Part shown: in pieces, positions 45,710 through 58,039 of the stretch
Position numbering within the stretch: position 1 is the first letter of the stretch
Layout of the letters: each line of letters starts with the position of its first letter
Source: Xiphydria camelus
Lineage: Eukaryota > Arthropoda > Insecta > Hymenoptera > Xiphydriidae
NCBI GenBank assembly: GCA_963678675.1
Contig: OY783193.1
Coordinates: forward strand, 5,649,501-5,713,500
Reading direction: 5' to 3'
DNA: 64,000 nucleotides
Notes under the pieces: model-generated
Database searches by the model: none
What the model was told of the DNA's origin: nothing
Seen by the model: the letters and a program-made list of their open reading frames with translations, nothing else
Position numbers and translations under genes: made by a program

Positions 45710-47974
45710 CAGAATCCATTGCACGTACGTTCCACTACTTTCTCGAAATCATATGCAAATGTATAACGAATCGTAAGTGGCCCGTACGTATGTATATCTC
45801 GGTGGATCGTCTCCGTACGACGCGTTCTCACTTAACCGCGTCCCAGACCCGTAAAAAAAAGAGCGAGTATAACAAGTACTCGCGAACCAATTCTATCGGA
45901 GTAACGAGAGCGTTGCCACACGCGCAACGCCACGCGCGAGCAACCAACTCGTCTCGATCAACGGCGACGCTATACGCGGGACACGTGTATATACACACTT
46001 CGACCGTGTCCAAGTGCCCACGATCTATCTACATATAGCATTTTCGCTAACATCCAACGGCAAGTCGAGTCGCACCTAATCGGAGGCGCTCGCCTCTCGA
46101 CTTCGTCGGAGAGGCCACGATTTGCATCTCCCGCGCGTACCCTGGATGACCATAAATCCGTCCAGCGTTACTTCCTGACCCACTGTCCATATATCGCGTC
46201 CAGCTCGCAACTCTGCAACCCAGATCCGCGAGGCGATAAAACTGTTGGGCGGTATGTAAATTCCCGCTTTACATATCCGCTAGATATCCGATTGGAGGGA
46301 GATAGAAGTGCGTGCGGGGGTGCTTCCTTTTAGCAAAAGAACCGACTTCGGACACTCGTCGAGACTCTCTCTCTCTCTCTCTTTCTTTCTCTCGGTCGTA
46401 AGTCCGAGATAGACCTCGGAGAGGTGATATTTTAAGGGCGTTCGCCCCCCTCGAGCTTCGCCGTCCTTAGGGTTGTGAGTAAGTAAGTGGGTGGACTAGT
46501 TAGGATGGTGTAGGGACACGAGCATAAATTCTCGGACGAGGCGAGGGATGACCGCGCTGCACGCGAAGTCCCACGATTCTTCGCCTGCTCCAGCGGCGCG
46601 CGTCCCCTCGCCACCGCTTTCCTCACAGGGCGGCCGCCACCCCCTTTCTCGTTAGTGCTGCTTCTTCTCGGGAGACCTCGCCACCTTCTTTGAAATAACG
46701 CGCTCGTCGCACGACAGACGATTCGTTGAGGATATCACCGTTTCGGGGATGTCTTACCTGTACTCTTCGCGTTTGAAGGGGGTGGAAGTAAGTCGCGGAT
46801 GTGCATCACGAATATTGCAACGAAATTATTTGGGGAGAAAGATGTGATCATCTACATTTTCTTTTCATTCAAATTATAGGATGAAATGAGATTTATGAAT
46901 GTAAATTGATGTTTTAATCATCCAAATAATCGCAGTTCATCCCGCGATCAAATGATAGAGTGAATCGAATAAAATGAAATAAAATCTATATTATCGATTA
47001 TAGGACGATAAATATGATTTAGAAAACTATAATCATTAATAGGACCTATATTTTATGATAGCATTAACCATGATATTCTGATCAAGACCTTAATTTTTTT
47101 TAGATATACGATAACAATTGAGGAAGATCTAACGAATGATATTCCATACACGGTATATATCGATTTAATTATTTATTTATATTACTCAATTTTCGTATAC
47201 TTACATTATAGCAAGCCCTTACGTGTATCTTTACATTACCGTGCAATAAAATGAAGAGAGAGCGTAATCTCCAATGAAATTTACCGCATCAGTTTCTCCG
47301 TGACAAACGCGTCATCCAGCTCATCCCTCGAATTCTCCCCTCGACCCCTCTTCCCGGTCTCGCGTCAATCGCGAGGGCCAAGACACGTCGAGCGGAAGAC
47401 CGAGATTTTCCGCGACGCCTCGACTGATTTCCGGGCGTCTTGACGCGCCGCTAATTCCAGCGCGTCACTCGGCGTCTCGAATCGTTACGCCCGCGGCTCC
47501 TTCGGGAGGGTCGAGTGATGTCCGAGAAGGGATACCGCGGCGCGCGGAAGAGGGCGACAAACGGGGTGGCGGGACGTCACCTGGTGGACATTCCCGACAC
47601 GCGCCAGACGTGGTTCGAATGCCAAGTAACTCGGATACCGGAGGCGCGTGTTTCCACTCGGACACATATTTCGGATGCCAAGATGTTCGGGAGCGCGCGC
47701 GCGCGCGCGCGACCCCTTCTCGAGTATATATACCGTCTCCCTCCAAGAGTCACAGATTTTTTATCCCTCGCACTAACGAGTCATCCGTCGTCCTATTTTC
47801 GGATGATATTAGTAGTGACGCGCGAGCAGCACTTAAAGTGAGACATGGGCATTTGGTCCGGAGACGATTGCGTGTTGCACAGACGCGAGTAGATATTTCG
47901 TTGCGTGTGTAGGGACGAAAACTCACGCGAGCATTGAGGTCAAACTGGAGTTAGGGATAAGAAACGAATGACAT
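45710..47974. other. Unique sequence, no gene seen
   Basis: CpG-rich at 45,790-46,720 and 47,330-47,900 with a (CT)n tract near 46,366-46,383 and alternating gc near 47,694-47,711. AT-rich 46,800-47,270. ORFs overlap in all frames of the CpG-rich parts. No exon supported. Confidence 0.4.
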
Positions 47975-48464
47975 GTATTGAGACAAAAATTTGCTTGGTC
48001 GAAATAAGGGTGTTTTTGCAGGATAGTCTTATGCCGAAAACAATAATTAGGTTAAGATGACAAAGAAACATGTCTAGTTAAACGCGCTTAGTTATTCTAA
48101 CCAAAATCCTGGCCAGTTGAAGCAAATATCAAGTTATTGTAACCAAATATTTAGTTACTCTAACCAAACGTTTAGTTATTCTAATCAAAAGCTAGTAAAT
48201 CAAGCCAAACAGATATAGGATCCATATTTCATCAGACGGTTTGGTCCCCGTCTTCAGGATTTTAATTAAATTGACCAAGTTAATCTTCTCAGTCTAAGGG
48301 CGTATTTATTCAATTCGAATGTATACCGATTTGATCCAAATAATATTGAAATAAATCAGTAATATTAAGATTTATGTACGTCCAATTCATTCTGATCGAA
48401 TATACGTGCTCTTAGGAGTATTTAAACGCTCAATTTTGACTGGAGTACATTTTTTCTCTCAGTG
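47975..48464 (+). mobile_element. Family D MITE split by a family A copy
   Basis: The left part (attgagacaaaaatttgc, ggtcgaaataagggtgttttt, aggatagtc) and right part (ctaagggcgtatttattcaa, ttcgaatgtataccg, gatccaaataatattg, acgtgctcttagga, terminal ttttttctctcagtg) form one family D element. The insertion falls between agtc and ctaaggg. Confidence 0.8.
48032..48294 (+). mobile_element. Family A MITE nested in family D
   Basis: Contains aataattaggttaagatgac, ttagttattctaaccaaaat, gttgaagcaaatatc, ataggatccatatttcatc, ccgtcttcaggatttta and aagttaatcttctcag. The left end is decayed (atgccgaaaac). Confidence 0.82.
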
Positions 48465-49429
48465 TGGTTATACCATGATAACTGCGACTATCCAAATAAT
48501 CCGATCAAGAGATTCGTTCTCTCCTATAAATTGAATTCCTTTATTTTATGACGTTAATGTCTTCAAATACGCCGATGCAAAATTTTCAATGAATCCCACC
48601 GGTGAAACCGCCATTCGTTTTAAACGCGTCGACCTCCAAATATGAATATATCGACTCAAAGTCACCGAGCGACGTTCGAAGCGATTAGCTTCCCGCCCAC
48701 TACACGGAAAGCGCGCGACGCCTTCGCGAGCGAAGCACGCGGCGTCCGTGTCGAGCTTGGCGCTGCGCGAGAATGTTGATCGATGGCCACCACCCGTCAG
48801 TTGGCACCACTTTTAATTAAACCGCCCTCAAGATTAGCTCCCCTCTTCGACCTCGGCCCTCCTTGTAATTGTTTTAAATCTCACCCCACGAGAGACGGTG
48901 CAGACGTTGCTCCCTCGGCGGCGGAGCGCGCTCGGAGCGGAGGAGGAGGAGGAGGAGAAAAAAAAACCGCAAACCGTCAGGGTGACAGATTCCGCGGCTC
49001 GACCGACATTTATAAGATCGTATAAAAAGGGTTGGCCCCTTTTCTCGTGAGTGACGCGGGGTAGAATTTTTCTTCTTAACGACGATATTACGAATTTATG
49101 GGGGCCACTTTTTCTCGCGGAGCCGCGGCTCTCTTCGGGGAGGGTTTGCTTAACCGTCGCTTCTACATGCGACTGGCTTTTGATAAAACCTCGCAATTTG
49201 GAGCAAGATCTGGTAGTTTTACTCTTTAGATTTTAATCAAATTTGGTTAACGATTCTTTCTCAAAAGTGTAATAATACTCTAATTTAGAAAAAATCATTT
49301 ACGAAAATAGTTTAAACGTTTGCCAATAATATTGGGCCACTAAATATGTCAATCTTTTGAAATTATCACGCAATTGTTTATGATATTAATCATATTATGA
49401 TGTACAGATATGTATTGTATCCGTACCAA
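48465..49429. other. Unique sequence with GGA triplet tract
   Basis: A short GAG/GGA run lies at about 48,939-48,957, next to a run of A. CpG-rich 48,650-49,000. No supported gene. Confidence 0.4.
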
Positions 49430-49735
49430 CGAGGAGAAAAAGGATTGGTAAACAATCACTAGAAGACCCATGAATTTTTACAGGGCTCCTCGAAGCGAAA
49501 TATTGTAGTTTTTAATAAACTAGAGCGTACTTTTTACAGCTCGTAATAGAATAAATATCTGTTTATACGGTAAAATTTATCACTTCCCCGTTAACATGTA
49601 TCGGGTGTTTACGGGTTTAATACTGCAACAAACTGTAAAAAGTACGCTGTGTCCATTAAAAAATTCAACGTTTACACCTCAAGATTCTTTGTTACCGGAA
49701 TGCACTGTAAAAATTACTAATCATTTTTCTCCGTG
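49430..49735 (+). mobile_element. Family H MITE
   Basis: From cgaggagaaaaaggattgg to ctaatcatttttctccgtg. Inverted half-blocks: gggctcctcgaagcgaaat against acctcaagattctttgtt, gagcgtactttttacagctcg against actgtaaaaagtacgctg, and ataaatatctgtttatacgg against cgggtttaata. It is complete, and shares motifs with 51,103 and 52,813. Confidence 0.82.
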
Positions 49736-50533
49736 AAGCTAGCTTACTCGCGGTAGAATATTTTCTTTCGATCACGTCGCAAAAAATTTTCAATTCAAAA
49801 TGTACCGCTACCAACTAATAACGATTTATTCAACAGTGTAGGTAAAACGTACGCTGAAACGCGAGACACGATGCACCTTTAAGTACTCTCGCGGAAGACT
49901 CCGAGTGGGCGGTGGAAGGCCAGGAGGAGGGTGCGTCGCGGCGGGCGCGAGTTAGCACATCCATCCATAACAGCCGTCTAAACGTATAACGGTACTCCGA
50001 GTTGTGCAGACACCGAGATGTATGGTAATTGTACGTGGCTAAGTTACAGACTCCGAATGGCCCAAGGGCTTCAAGTACCTTCCGGTGTATCATCGGTTCA
50101 ACATCCACCTGCGCGGATACCCCACACCATCGTCGTATCGCGCGGACGAGGAAAACTTCCCCTGTTAATATCTCCTCGCTCCTGGCTAGTTAGTGCAAGA
50201 GGCGTCTGCCGCAATCCGGAGCGGACGAGGAGTTGATCGATCTGTCTGTCCGTCTGTCGCTCTGCTCCTCCCTCCCTGCCCTTCCCTTACCAACCCCTGG
50301 CATTTTCTCGCTCCGTCTCTCTCTCCCCGCTCTCCTCCTGATTCTGTCTCGGACACGACACTACGATAGATCAGACACAGCCGCGTTCGCGAAGACGCGC
50401 TCTCGAATTCCGACTCGACCATCTCGCTCGAAAGTAGAGCAAATCAACCCCGCACTGTAGTTCGAGTGTACTGGAATATACTTGTAATTCGACTGGGAAA
50501 GATTCGCATCTTAACAGATGAGAATTGAATACA
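49736..50533. other. Unique sequence, no gene seen
   Basis: Mixed to CpG-rich, with a ctccctccctg-type pyrimidine stretch near 50,268-50,350. No supported gene. Confidence 0.4.
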
Positions 50534-50737
50534 ACTGTAAACAAAATTTGTATTTTTAATATGCTTTTATGTAAAGCTTTTTTCCTATACGTGATTATGT
50601 GTGAAAATTAATATATTTTCTTCTGAAATTTCCCTTACAAATTTCATATAACGGAGTACATTCATTTCCATAATCACGTATTGGATAAAAGCTTTATATA
50701 CAATTGAGTATATTCAATTTAATACAATTTTTTACAG
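50534..50737. mobile_element. Family Q palindromic element
   Basis: The arms ctgtaaacaaaatttgtat, gcttttatgtaaagctttt and atacgtgattatg are mirrored by cataatcacgtat, aaaagctttatatac and aatacaattttttacag. About 204 bp, related to 4,486-4,624. Non-coding. Confidence 0.75.
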
Positions 50738-51102
50738 TATAAGTAAGGTTTTCTGCATATTGGAATGGCCATCTGTTTTTCATTATTTAGGTACGTTTTC
50801 ATTATAACGTCCATCATAAATAGTTCGAGGATATGTAATATTCTCTGAACATGAATCAGCTAACATGACTGACAATCAGTTACTGTTCGTCAATTTTGGC
50901 TGATCTAGATTTAAATGGTACACTATTAAAGCCCCGTAGTATAGGACTATAGAGCCGACAATTTAGAACATCACATTCCGTGTATCGAATGTCCAGTAAT
51001 GAATGAAGCAGGAGTATGTATGTGTAATATTTTAATGACTTATTTTCCTGAGTTGAATTAATAGCGTTTGAATGGTGATTAAAACTCTAATTCTAGTCTC
51101 CA
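50738..51102. other. Unique AT-rich sequence, nothing recognised
   Basis: No repeat, ORF or RNA feature was identified. Confidence 0.4.
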
Positions 51103-51723
51103 CACAGAGAAGAATGATTAGTAAAAAATCGTGGGAAGACCCATGAACTTTTTCAGTTATCTCAATAATAGGACTCCTCGTCTAATAAAGCAATGAAGTT
51201 TTTAATAGACCGCAGCGTATTTTTTACAGTTTGTAATAGTATAAGCATCAATTTATATGGTAAAACGTACTATATAAATGTTAGTTTATACGGTAAAATT
51301 TACCAAACTCTCATTAATATATCGTCGGCTTCACATGAAAAGTGCATAAGTCCAAAATGACTGTTTTCACAGTAGATTAAAGAAACTGTTTAAAATTAGT
51401 GTCTATATTATTCTAAGAAGTTCAGAAACTATACATGGGACTATCAAACAAAAGTTCAAACTTTTAGATAAACAAGTTGACAATAAAATACTTCCAAAAA
51501 CCAGTTTAATTTGCAAGATGGCTCGTTCCTTACATAATCGACAGTCATTTTGGACTTATGCACTTTTCATGTGAAGCCGACGATATGTCGCGTTTTTACG
51601 GATATATACTGTTACGAAATGTAAGAACTATGCTGTGTCCATTAAAAAAATTCAATGTTTCACCTCGAGAAGCCCTGTTACTAAGATTCACTGTAAAAAT
51701 TACTACTCCCCTTTTTATCGGTG
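51103..51723 (+). mobile_element. Family H MITE split by a young palindromic element
   Basis: The left part (cacagagaagaatgattagt, gggaagacccatgaac, accgcagcgtattttttacag) and right part (actatgctgtgtccattaaa, aatgtttcacctcgag, attcactgtaaaaattacta, ctttttatcggtg) form one family H element. Confidence 0.82.
51321..51584. mobile_element. Element with perfect 44-bp terminal inverted repeats
   Basis: Positions 51,321-51,364 (starting atcgtcggcttcacatgaaa) and 51,541-51,584 are exact reverse complements over 44 bases. A short ATAT lies at both junctions (…aatatat/cgtcgg and ccgacg/atatg), compatible with a TA-type or ATAT duplication. The 176-bp interior is AT-rich without an ORF. The perfect arms suggest the most recent insertion in the window. 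Confidence 0.9.
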
Positions 51724-52812
51724 CAGTGATAATAATAATATCTACTTAAATCGAAATATCGACCACCGCGTCCAAACATCACCATGGTGATAACCCGATG
51801 ACTCTGCAGAGTCAGTTTAGAATAAGACTGTAGATCTGATGCACCTATTCATTCAGGTAGCCATCGAACACCGAGTCTACAATTCCGCTAACACTAAATA
51901 CGTACATCCAGTTACCTATTTTACATATGTTGCCGTGACTGTTCTATCCCCGTCGAATTTCGCGCGGCGCTCCAAAAGAGTGTCTCGCGTGTAGCCTTTG
52001 CGGAGAGAAGATCAAAGGCGAGCAAAACGAGCGGCATCGACGGGTTCGTGGGCAAGGGAGATACAGCCGGGTTTTTTGACCCAGCGTTCGAGTGCTGTTT
52101 ATCGGTGTACGTCCACGACATTGCCCAGATGGCGTCCTAGCTATTTTCGGTGAGATCGCATTCGGCTCCTACCTGTCCCTGGCACTCCCGGGTGCCGCGT
52201 ACGCAGAGATGCATTCAGATATGTACGTGCGGCTCGCCCCCCCCCCCCCCCCGAGAGAGTCCACGCTACGTGGATCTCCGTATCGGAAGACACGGACGCG
52301 CAATTTGCACGGTGCGCGGTTCCGCCGCTGTTGCTGCAGGTGCAACGCCGTACCAGAGGTCCCAAGATGGTACTTGTCGGACCTCCGCGTTACAGTAGGT
52401 AGCCGCGGTGTACCCGGTGCATCCGCGTATATGGCGTACGATGCTCGTTTACACGGATCGGACGCCGCCGTGTACAGTCTAATGGAAAAGTGTCGTATTC
52501 GGAGCGAAATTTATGGCGATCTCTGGAAATTGGAAAATTCGTGTTTTGGGAAAGAGTCGAATCGTACCACAGTGCTGTGGAAATTGGTTAGTCGTGAGAT
52601 TTTATGTCATTTAATGTGAAAATCTTTGATAAATAGGTGTGCGTCGAAGTAGACGTTTGAATTTGAAATAATGGACTTTTTTAAAAAATAGCATTAGACT
52701 CTTACAAATTCCTACGTTAAATTTAATTTAATTCATCAGTTTAGGAATTTGCGGTACAAATTTTACAGCGAATTTTTTTTCAATTGAATATGCCTGGAAT
52801 TTTAAATAGATG
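51724..52812. other. Unique sequence, CpG-rich centre, no gene seen
   Basis: A C-homopolymer of about 16 lies at about 52,237-52,252 inside CpG-rich sequence with a 175-codon ORF (52,092-52,619) that runs through it, encoding poly-Pro. Not supported as a gene. Confidence 0.4.
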
Positions 52813-53316
52813 CACGGAGAAAAAGGATTATTAAAGAATCATGGAAAGACATCAATTTTCAAAGTGTATCTCAGTAACAGCTCCTCGAAGTGAAACATTG
52901 AATTCTTTAACAGACACAGCGTACTTTTGACAGTTCGTTGCAATATATAAACATCGGTTTACCCGACACATATTAACAGGAGATTGATACATTTTACCGT
53001 ATAATCTGATGTTTACATATTGTTACGAGATATGAAAAAAATAAGGTGTATCTATTTAAAAATTCAACGTTTTACCTTGAGGAGCTTTGTTACTGCACAG
53101 AGAAAAATAATTAAAAATTTCTTCCTTGCAATCACATGCTATTCTACATAATTGCGAGGAAGAAATATTTATAATTAATGTGTAAGTATTAAAAGATTTC
53201 ATTGATATAAATAAATAATTATTTTTGACCCTGCAAGTAATTTTCAGTAGATCCGATTAATTTTTTTTCTCTCAGTGGGATACATTGTAAAAATTACCAA
53301 TCCCTTTTCTCCTTGC
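52813..53316 (+). mobile_element. Family H MITE with nested element
   Basis: The left part (cacggagaaaaaggattat, tcctcgaagtgaaacattg, acacagcgtacttttgacag) and right part (gtgtatctatttaaaaattc, cgttttaccttgaggagc, acattgtaaaaattacc, ccttttctccttg) are family H. They are split by an insertion near the right end. Confidence 0.8.
53096..53277. mobile_element. CACTGAG-type MITE nested in family H
   Basis: Starts cacagagaaaaataattaaa and ends attaattttttttctctcagtg. The inner pair aaatttcttccttgcaat and attgcgaggaagaaatatt is nearly perfect. 182 bp. Confidence 0.78.
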
Positions 53317-54348
53317 ACCGTATTAAATCCAATATCCAATCGTACGAAAAATGATACAGCAATTGAATTCATTTCAATTCGACGCAACGACGATTTACAA
53401 CAGCGCAATTCAAGAGAATTGTCGTCAAACACCGCTATCGCACCCTCCAAAGTTCCACACCTCTCTGAATTACGGTACAAGCGCGCCGCGCAATATTTAG
53501 TAACCGTTTTACTTTGTCATCTCCGGTTCATCTCGACTGTCAACGAGGCTGTATTATAAATGCGAGCCAATTTAAAATTCATTACAAGGTTTAGAGAACA
53601 CGGGCGCGTCTCGCCGTGTAACCCCCCCGCGCGTCTGTCACTCCGCACGGTTCTCGCGCGCGCGGAGGAGATAATTGTTCGTCACTGCTGGAACGGGGGA
53701 GGCGTGCGGTAGCGCGGGGGAACGAAACGGCGCGAGATGAGGAGAGGACGGAGAGAAAGCGGCGAGAAAAGGGAGGGCGGGAGAGAGAGAGAGAGATGAG
53801 CGAGCTGGTGCGGAGCAGCCAATTTCTTCCCCTCTTCTTGTTTATTTAAATAATGTACGTGCCGGGGCACGCGGGGGTTCACCGGGAAATGGATGACTAC
53901 AAAGCCTCGAAATCCGCTAAGCCGCACGGGGAAGCGCGCCGCGCCGCTTCCCCGCGCGTCGTGTGTGACATCCGAGGAGATCCACCTGCCGTTGTAGAAA
54001 CGCATTAGCTGCCACTTTTCTCTTCTTCTGTTCTTGCGTTTCTTTTCTCATCTTCGGGAAAATCGACATTTCGAGTGACGCGGGAGAAAGTATTCGACGA
54101 CTCCGGTTTACGCGTGAAAGTGTAGTCAAGAATCGTTTTTTTGAATTCTCGGAATAGAAGTGCTATTGATTAAGGAAGTAGAAATTAAGAAATAGTCAAT
54201 TAATTATGATTACGACTATGAGTTTATGAGATTGACATCGAGAGGGGAGTTCGAAGTAAAAATAGTAATCTCGTTTTTCTCTGCTATGAAAATTGTCAAC
54301 GATCGCGGAAAACTGTAAAAGAACAATAATTGCAACGTAGGGCACATA
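53317..54348. other. Unique sequence with GA-rich tract
   Basis: A GA-rich run lies at about 53,735-53,800. CpG-rich 53,600-53,960. No supported gene. Confidence 0.4.
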
Positions 54349-54557
54349 GAGTGGGGCTAAAAGTGTCGGAGGTAAAAAGTACCATTCGATAGATTTTCAT
54401 AAATAAAAATTTTCGTTTATTCGCAATCAGGCTTCTCCAGCAGCTGACACATACGAAGACTATTTCTACGTAACGCAATTATGAAATAGTATTATAAATT
54501 ATTTTGTAAGACTAGCCGAATGGTACTTTTTACCCAGCGGCATTTTTAGCCCCACTC
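54349..54557. mobile_element. TA-flanked MITE with GAGTGGGGCTAAAA ends
   Basis: The left end gagtggggctaaaagtg and right end catttttagccccactc are inverse copies with TA on both sides. The arms continue with ggtaaaaagtaccattcg and cgaatggtactttttacc, which is perfect over 18 bp. Its ends differ from the CACTGAG group, so it is a separate Tc1/mariner-type lineage. 209 bp. Confidence 0.85.
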
Positions 54558-55402
54558 TACGTTACTCGCTAGCAACAATAATTCTTCAAAAATCTATTTC
54601 CAACAGTGTCACCTAATTTAGATGTGTCAGCCTCAATCACATCTTAGATATAAGACTCGGCCGTCTCCGCAATTCAGTTTAAAAGCAGAAGCGCGACTGC
54701 AGGGATTCGAGAGACGAAGCCAATTTTCGACGCGCGCGCGCGAGACACGATCGGCGACGGACGCAATTCGAGGAAGATCGCAATCGCGCCGCGGGCATCG
54801 ACGTGGGAATTACGCGCGTAGGTATACAACCAACCCCCACCCCCTCAACCCCCTCGGATTCCAATTCGGGGTCGATCGATCGCCTCGCGCGCCCGCCGGT
54901 CTCTTCTTTATAAATGAGAACGAAGCGGGGCGCGCGCGAGGGGGTGCTACGGGGTCGGCCTGCGAGTTTCGAACCAGTTCAGATATTCACCGGTTGATTA
55001 CCGCGTCCTGGAGAGAGGGCTAGGGCGCCTCCCGGAATCCCCCCGAGGACGCTAACTCGACAACTGACAAATTAGCCCGCCGCGCCGACGACACTTGCAA
55101 AATGGGGTGACAAGCGGCTGTTTTGGTTTGAATTTGATACGTTCGCGTCGGGGATGAGGCTTCGAAACGAGTCGCCGAACTCAATTTTCCCCGCTTGACG
55201 GGCGAGCGATATGTCTGCGGGCGTCGGTCAGCTGAGCCCCGACCCCGTTCGTCACCGCGCGCCGCTGGAAATGCGTCTTCGTCGGAAGGGTGGGCGCGGG
55301 GCGGATGCGATCGCTCTCGCGGATGGCGCTGCGGGCGGCGCGCTCGGTCGCCGATGAGGGGTGGGTTGGCAGCTGGGAGGAATCGCGCAGCTTGCGGACC
55401 TA
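54558..55402. other. CpG-rich unique sequence, no gene seen
   Basis: CpG-dense from about 54,650. A 133-codon ORF at 54,622-55,023 and one at 55,195-55,629 are Arg/Gly-rich and unsupported; the latter runs into the family C element. Confidence 0.4.
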
Positions 55403-55950
55403 CACCGAGAGGAATAATTGCTAGTGTTAAAAAAATATGTCTTGAATCTCGAAATCATGTGATCTTACACATTTTTAAGAACACGGATTCTTGGTCGAAG
55501 GATATGTGGATGCTGTTAAGCAAAACAGTGTTGTTCCATTCCATTGTTCCATTCCATAGTTCCATTTTGGTTGATACGTTATTGCTTATCAGTGTGTGTC
55601 CGTGTATTCTTTCTTCAAGAGTAAGGTGAATTTCCCAATTCCTAATCATGTTCCAATTCCTCAACAAATGCTTAAATATCTCTATCAATTTATCATAGGT
55701 TGTTTACATGAATATCTTTATTATCCCTTATTATTTAGATAAACATTCCTGTTAATTGAAGGCACATCAACGTTATACGTAGGTACTCTTATTAAAGAAC
55801 TAAATACATAAGTAGTTAGGAATTGGGCTTAACTGGTTAGGAATTGGGACACTCTTATCTTACCTCCGTTGTGGAACAAGAAATTCTTTCTGCGTGAGAA
55901 AGCCATTGAAGAAAATATTTTTTTGGTACTAGTAATTATTTCTCTCGGAG
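55403..55950 (+). mobile_element. Family C MITE with an unrelated insertion
   Basis: The left part (caccgagaggaataattgc, atgtcttgaatctcg, cacggattcttggtcgaagg) and right part (gtggaacaagaaattctttc, attgaagaaaatatttttttgg, actagtaattatttctctcgg) follow family C. About 355 bp of foreign sequence separates them. Confidence 0.78.
55510..55864. repeat. Insertion with repeated aattcctaa/ttaggaatt motifs
   Basis: Near its left side ttccattccattgttccatt is a short tandem motif. Further in, cccaattcctaa and ttccaattcct (55,634-55,660) are answered by ttaggaattggg twice (55,816-55,849) in inverse orientation. The boundaries are inferred from the interruption of family C. Class unknown. Confidence 0.55.
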
Positions 55951-56787
55951 TATTTCTGTGATCATCTCTATATTCGTGAGATACTTTTTAACTATAATAC
56001 ATATTATTTACAAATTGGGGATCTCTTCGAACTTGGCTTCGTTTTTTTTACTTTGCAAGCTACGAATATTCGTATTTTTTTTATAGGGGGAATTATAAAA
56101 CTAGAATTCTGATATAAGAATAGTGAAAATCTCTTTCAACATCTCGTAGACTCTTCGAAATTACAGATAATGGCTCCGATCGGATGTTCAAATATAAACA
56201 AGAAATTAATAAATCCTACAAAAAAGCTGTTATAAATGTATTTTCCTCGGAATAAATCAAGGTACGCGCGTGATGTACCGGAAGCGTCACGGAGCGCTCG
56301 GTTTCCGGGGAATCGAACCGATTTTTAAACCGGGAAAGAATTCTTCCGGGGGAGTCGCGCGGCAAAGTGGATTGGAGGAGAGCGTTACCGAGGTCGGACA
56401 AGTGACGTCCGGCGGGACCGTCGCGACGCCGTGAAATCGTCGCGCCAATACTTTTTCCAGAGCCACGCGCGCCGAGGGACGGGAGAATTGTTATTCGCGC
56501 GGTGTAGAGCCTAGCGGTGTCGCTTTCACTAGAGTCGGTTACTGATAAACGAGCGGTTTCACCCCCGACGGGTTCCGTGCAGGCCCTGCGAATGTAAACG
56601 CACCCTCCGTCCGATACGCTTTAAACTGCGCGGGGGTGGCGTGGACTCGCGTTCGCCCTGGTAAACGGTTTTTCGACGACCCCGATATACGATTCGAAGG
56701 AGATTCGAAGAATTCGTGGCTCGATACGAGCAAAATGTTTAATCGAATGTGGCACTCATGTACACAAAAGTGACGTGCGGCATTCTA
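55951..56787. other. Unique sequence, no gene seen
   Basis: AT-rich, then CpG-rich from about 56,260 to 56,700. No tRNA: the ggggaatcgaaccgat stretch near 56,308 lacks pairing stems. Confidence 0.4.
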
Positions 56788-57232
56788 TATTGAGAGAATA
56801 ATTTATTTGTTGTTAATTAACGGATACTTGATGATATGGCGAAATACATATATTTCGTTGAGACAAACAAAATATTTATTAATCGTTAGAGAGAGAGAGA
56901 GTATTTATTTGATTCTACATAGTTGCCAGTTAACGAATATCTGTAATATATTGATATTTCGCTGTATTCAAATATACACTTATTAACTGTAAAAACTCCC
57001 TATGTATAACGAAACAATAATTTATTTGTAGTTGATAAATATTTGCTTGAACATGGCGAACTAAACATTTTGTTGGACCAAGTAAGTATTCCTCTATTAC
57101 GATATTTATTTGATACAATTTGATCCTTCGAGACAACCGTTCGAATGGAATACAAAATTGAATAATTAACAAATATTTTCCTGTGTCCCCAATGAAATAT
57201 TTTTATAAAATAAAAACTGTTTTTTCTCAGTG
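56788..57232 (+). mobile_element. Two family G MITEs side by side
   Basis: Copy 1 (56,788 to about 57,002) has attgagagaataatttatttg, tatggcgaaatacatata, a short GA tract and acttattaactgtaaaaa. Copy 2 (about 57,003-57,232) has aacaataatttatttgtag, atggcgaactaaacatttt, attacgatatttatttga, tttgatccttcgagacaac and a terminal gttttttctcagtg with TA after. They are head-to-tail and about equally diverged from the 40,700 copy. Confidence 0.78.
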
Positions 57233-58039
57233 TAGAAATAATTCCCCAAAAATACATACCCTATAATCTCGACGAAACGACGATACGATAAGACGCTCCG
57301 AGCAAACATCGCATTCCCATAAACGTGTACGACAATCGGCACGACTCGCGCGACAAATCACACGCGACAAAGCCGACGGCGGCGAGCCCCGCACGTACGC
57401 GAGCGGCAAAGAGTACAGGGAGACGTCACGTTTCGAGACCTCCGGGGAACGATGTCTCAAACGACCACGAGGGAACCCCCGACACGCACCTGCAGCCGCG
57501 GCTTCCCACCACGAAAAACTATTGGCCTTATCGCCCTCGCGCCCCGCGACCCTTGACGTCGGGACAAAATATGTCCGCGCGAAAATGGGGTACAGCCTTG
57601 GGACGATAAGTTTGTCATAGCCAATTTATACAATTGGCACGACGCGCCGTGCTATTCGGCACTGGGGACCTGCGAATTTATGGTTAATGTCAGATCTCGC
57701 TCGGTTCGAAGGAATGTCCGTAATTTCCTAACGGCGTTTCGCGGGACGTCCTCCTCCGCCCTGCTCTCATTTTTCTCCCATCCGCGCTGTGCGGTATCTT
57801 CCCGTTCCTTTTGGGACGACGGAGACTGACGCGGGGCGTCGATAAGCACTTCTATGGTAATATTTACGCGAGTCTCGACCGAGTTTCTGATTTCTTTCTT
57901 CGATTACGTGTTACTCTGGAATTTGCGAAGGAAGATGCTGAAACCTTTTTTTAATAGCTTATTGTTCTCGTAGAAAAATATAACAAATGGAAATGTGTTA
58001 ATTCGACACTTGATAAATGTAATAAATTCAATAGGGTAG
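57233..58039. other. Unique sequence, CpG-rich, no gene seen
   Basis: Short ORFs on both strands, none supported. AT-rich from about 57,950. Confidence 0.4.

Noticed and set aside
56290..56345. tRNA-like ggttcgattcccc on the minus strand
   Set aside because: The flanking bases do not form T-arm, anticodon or acceptor stems.
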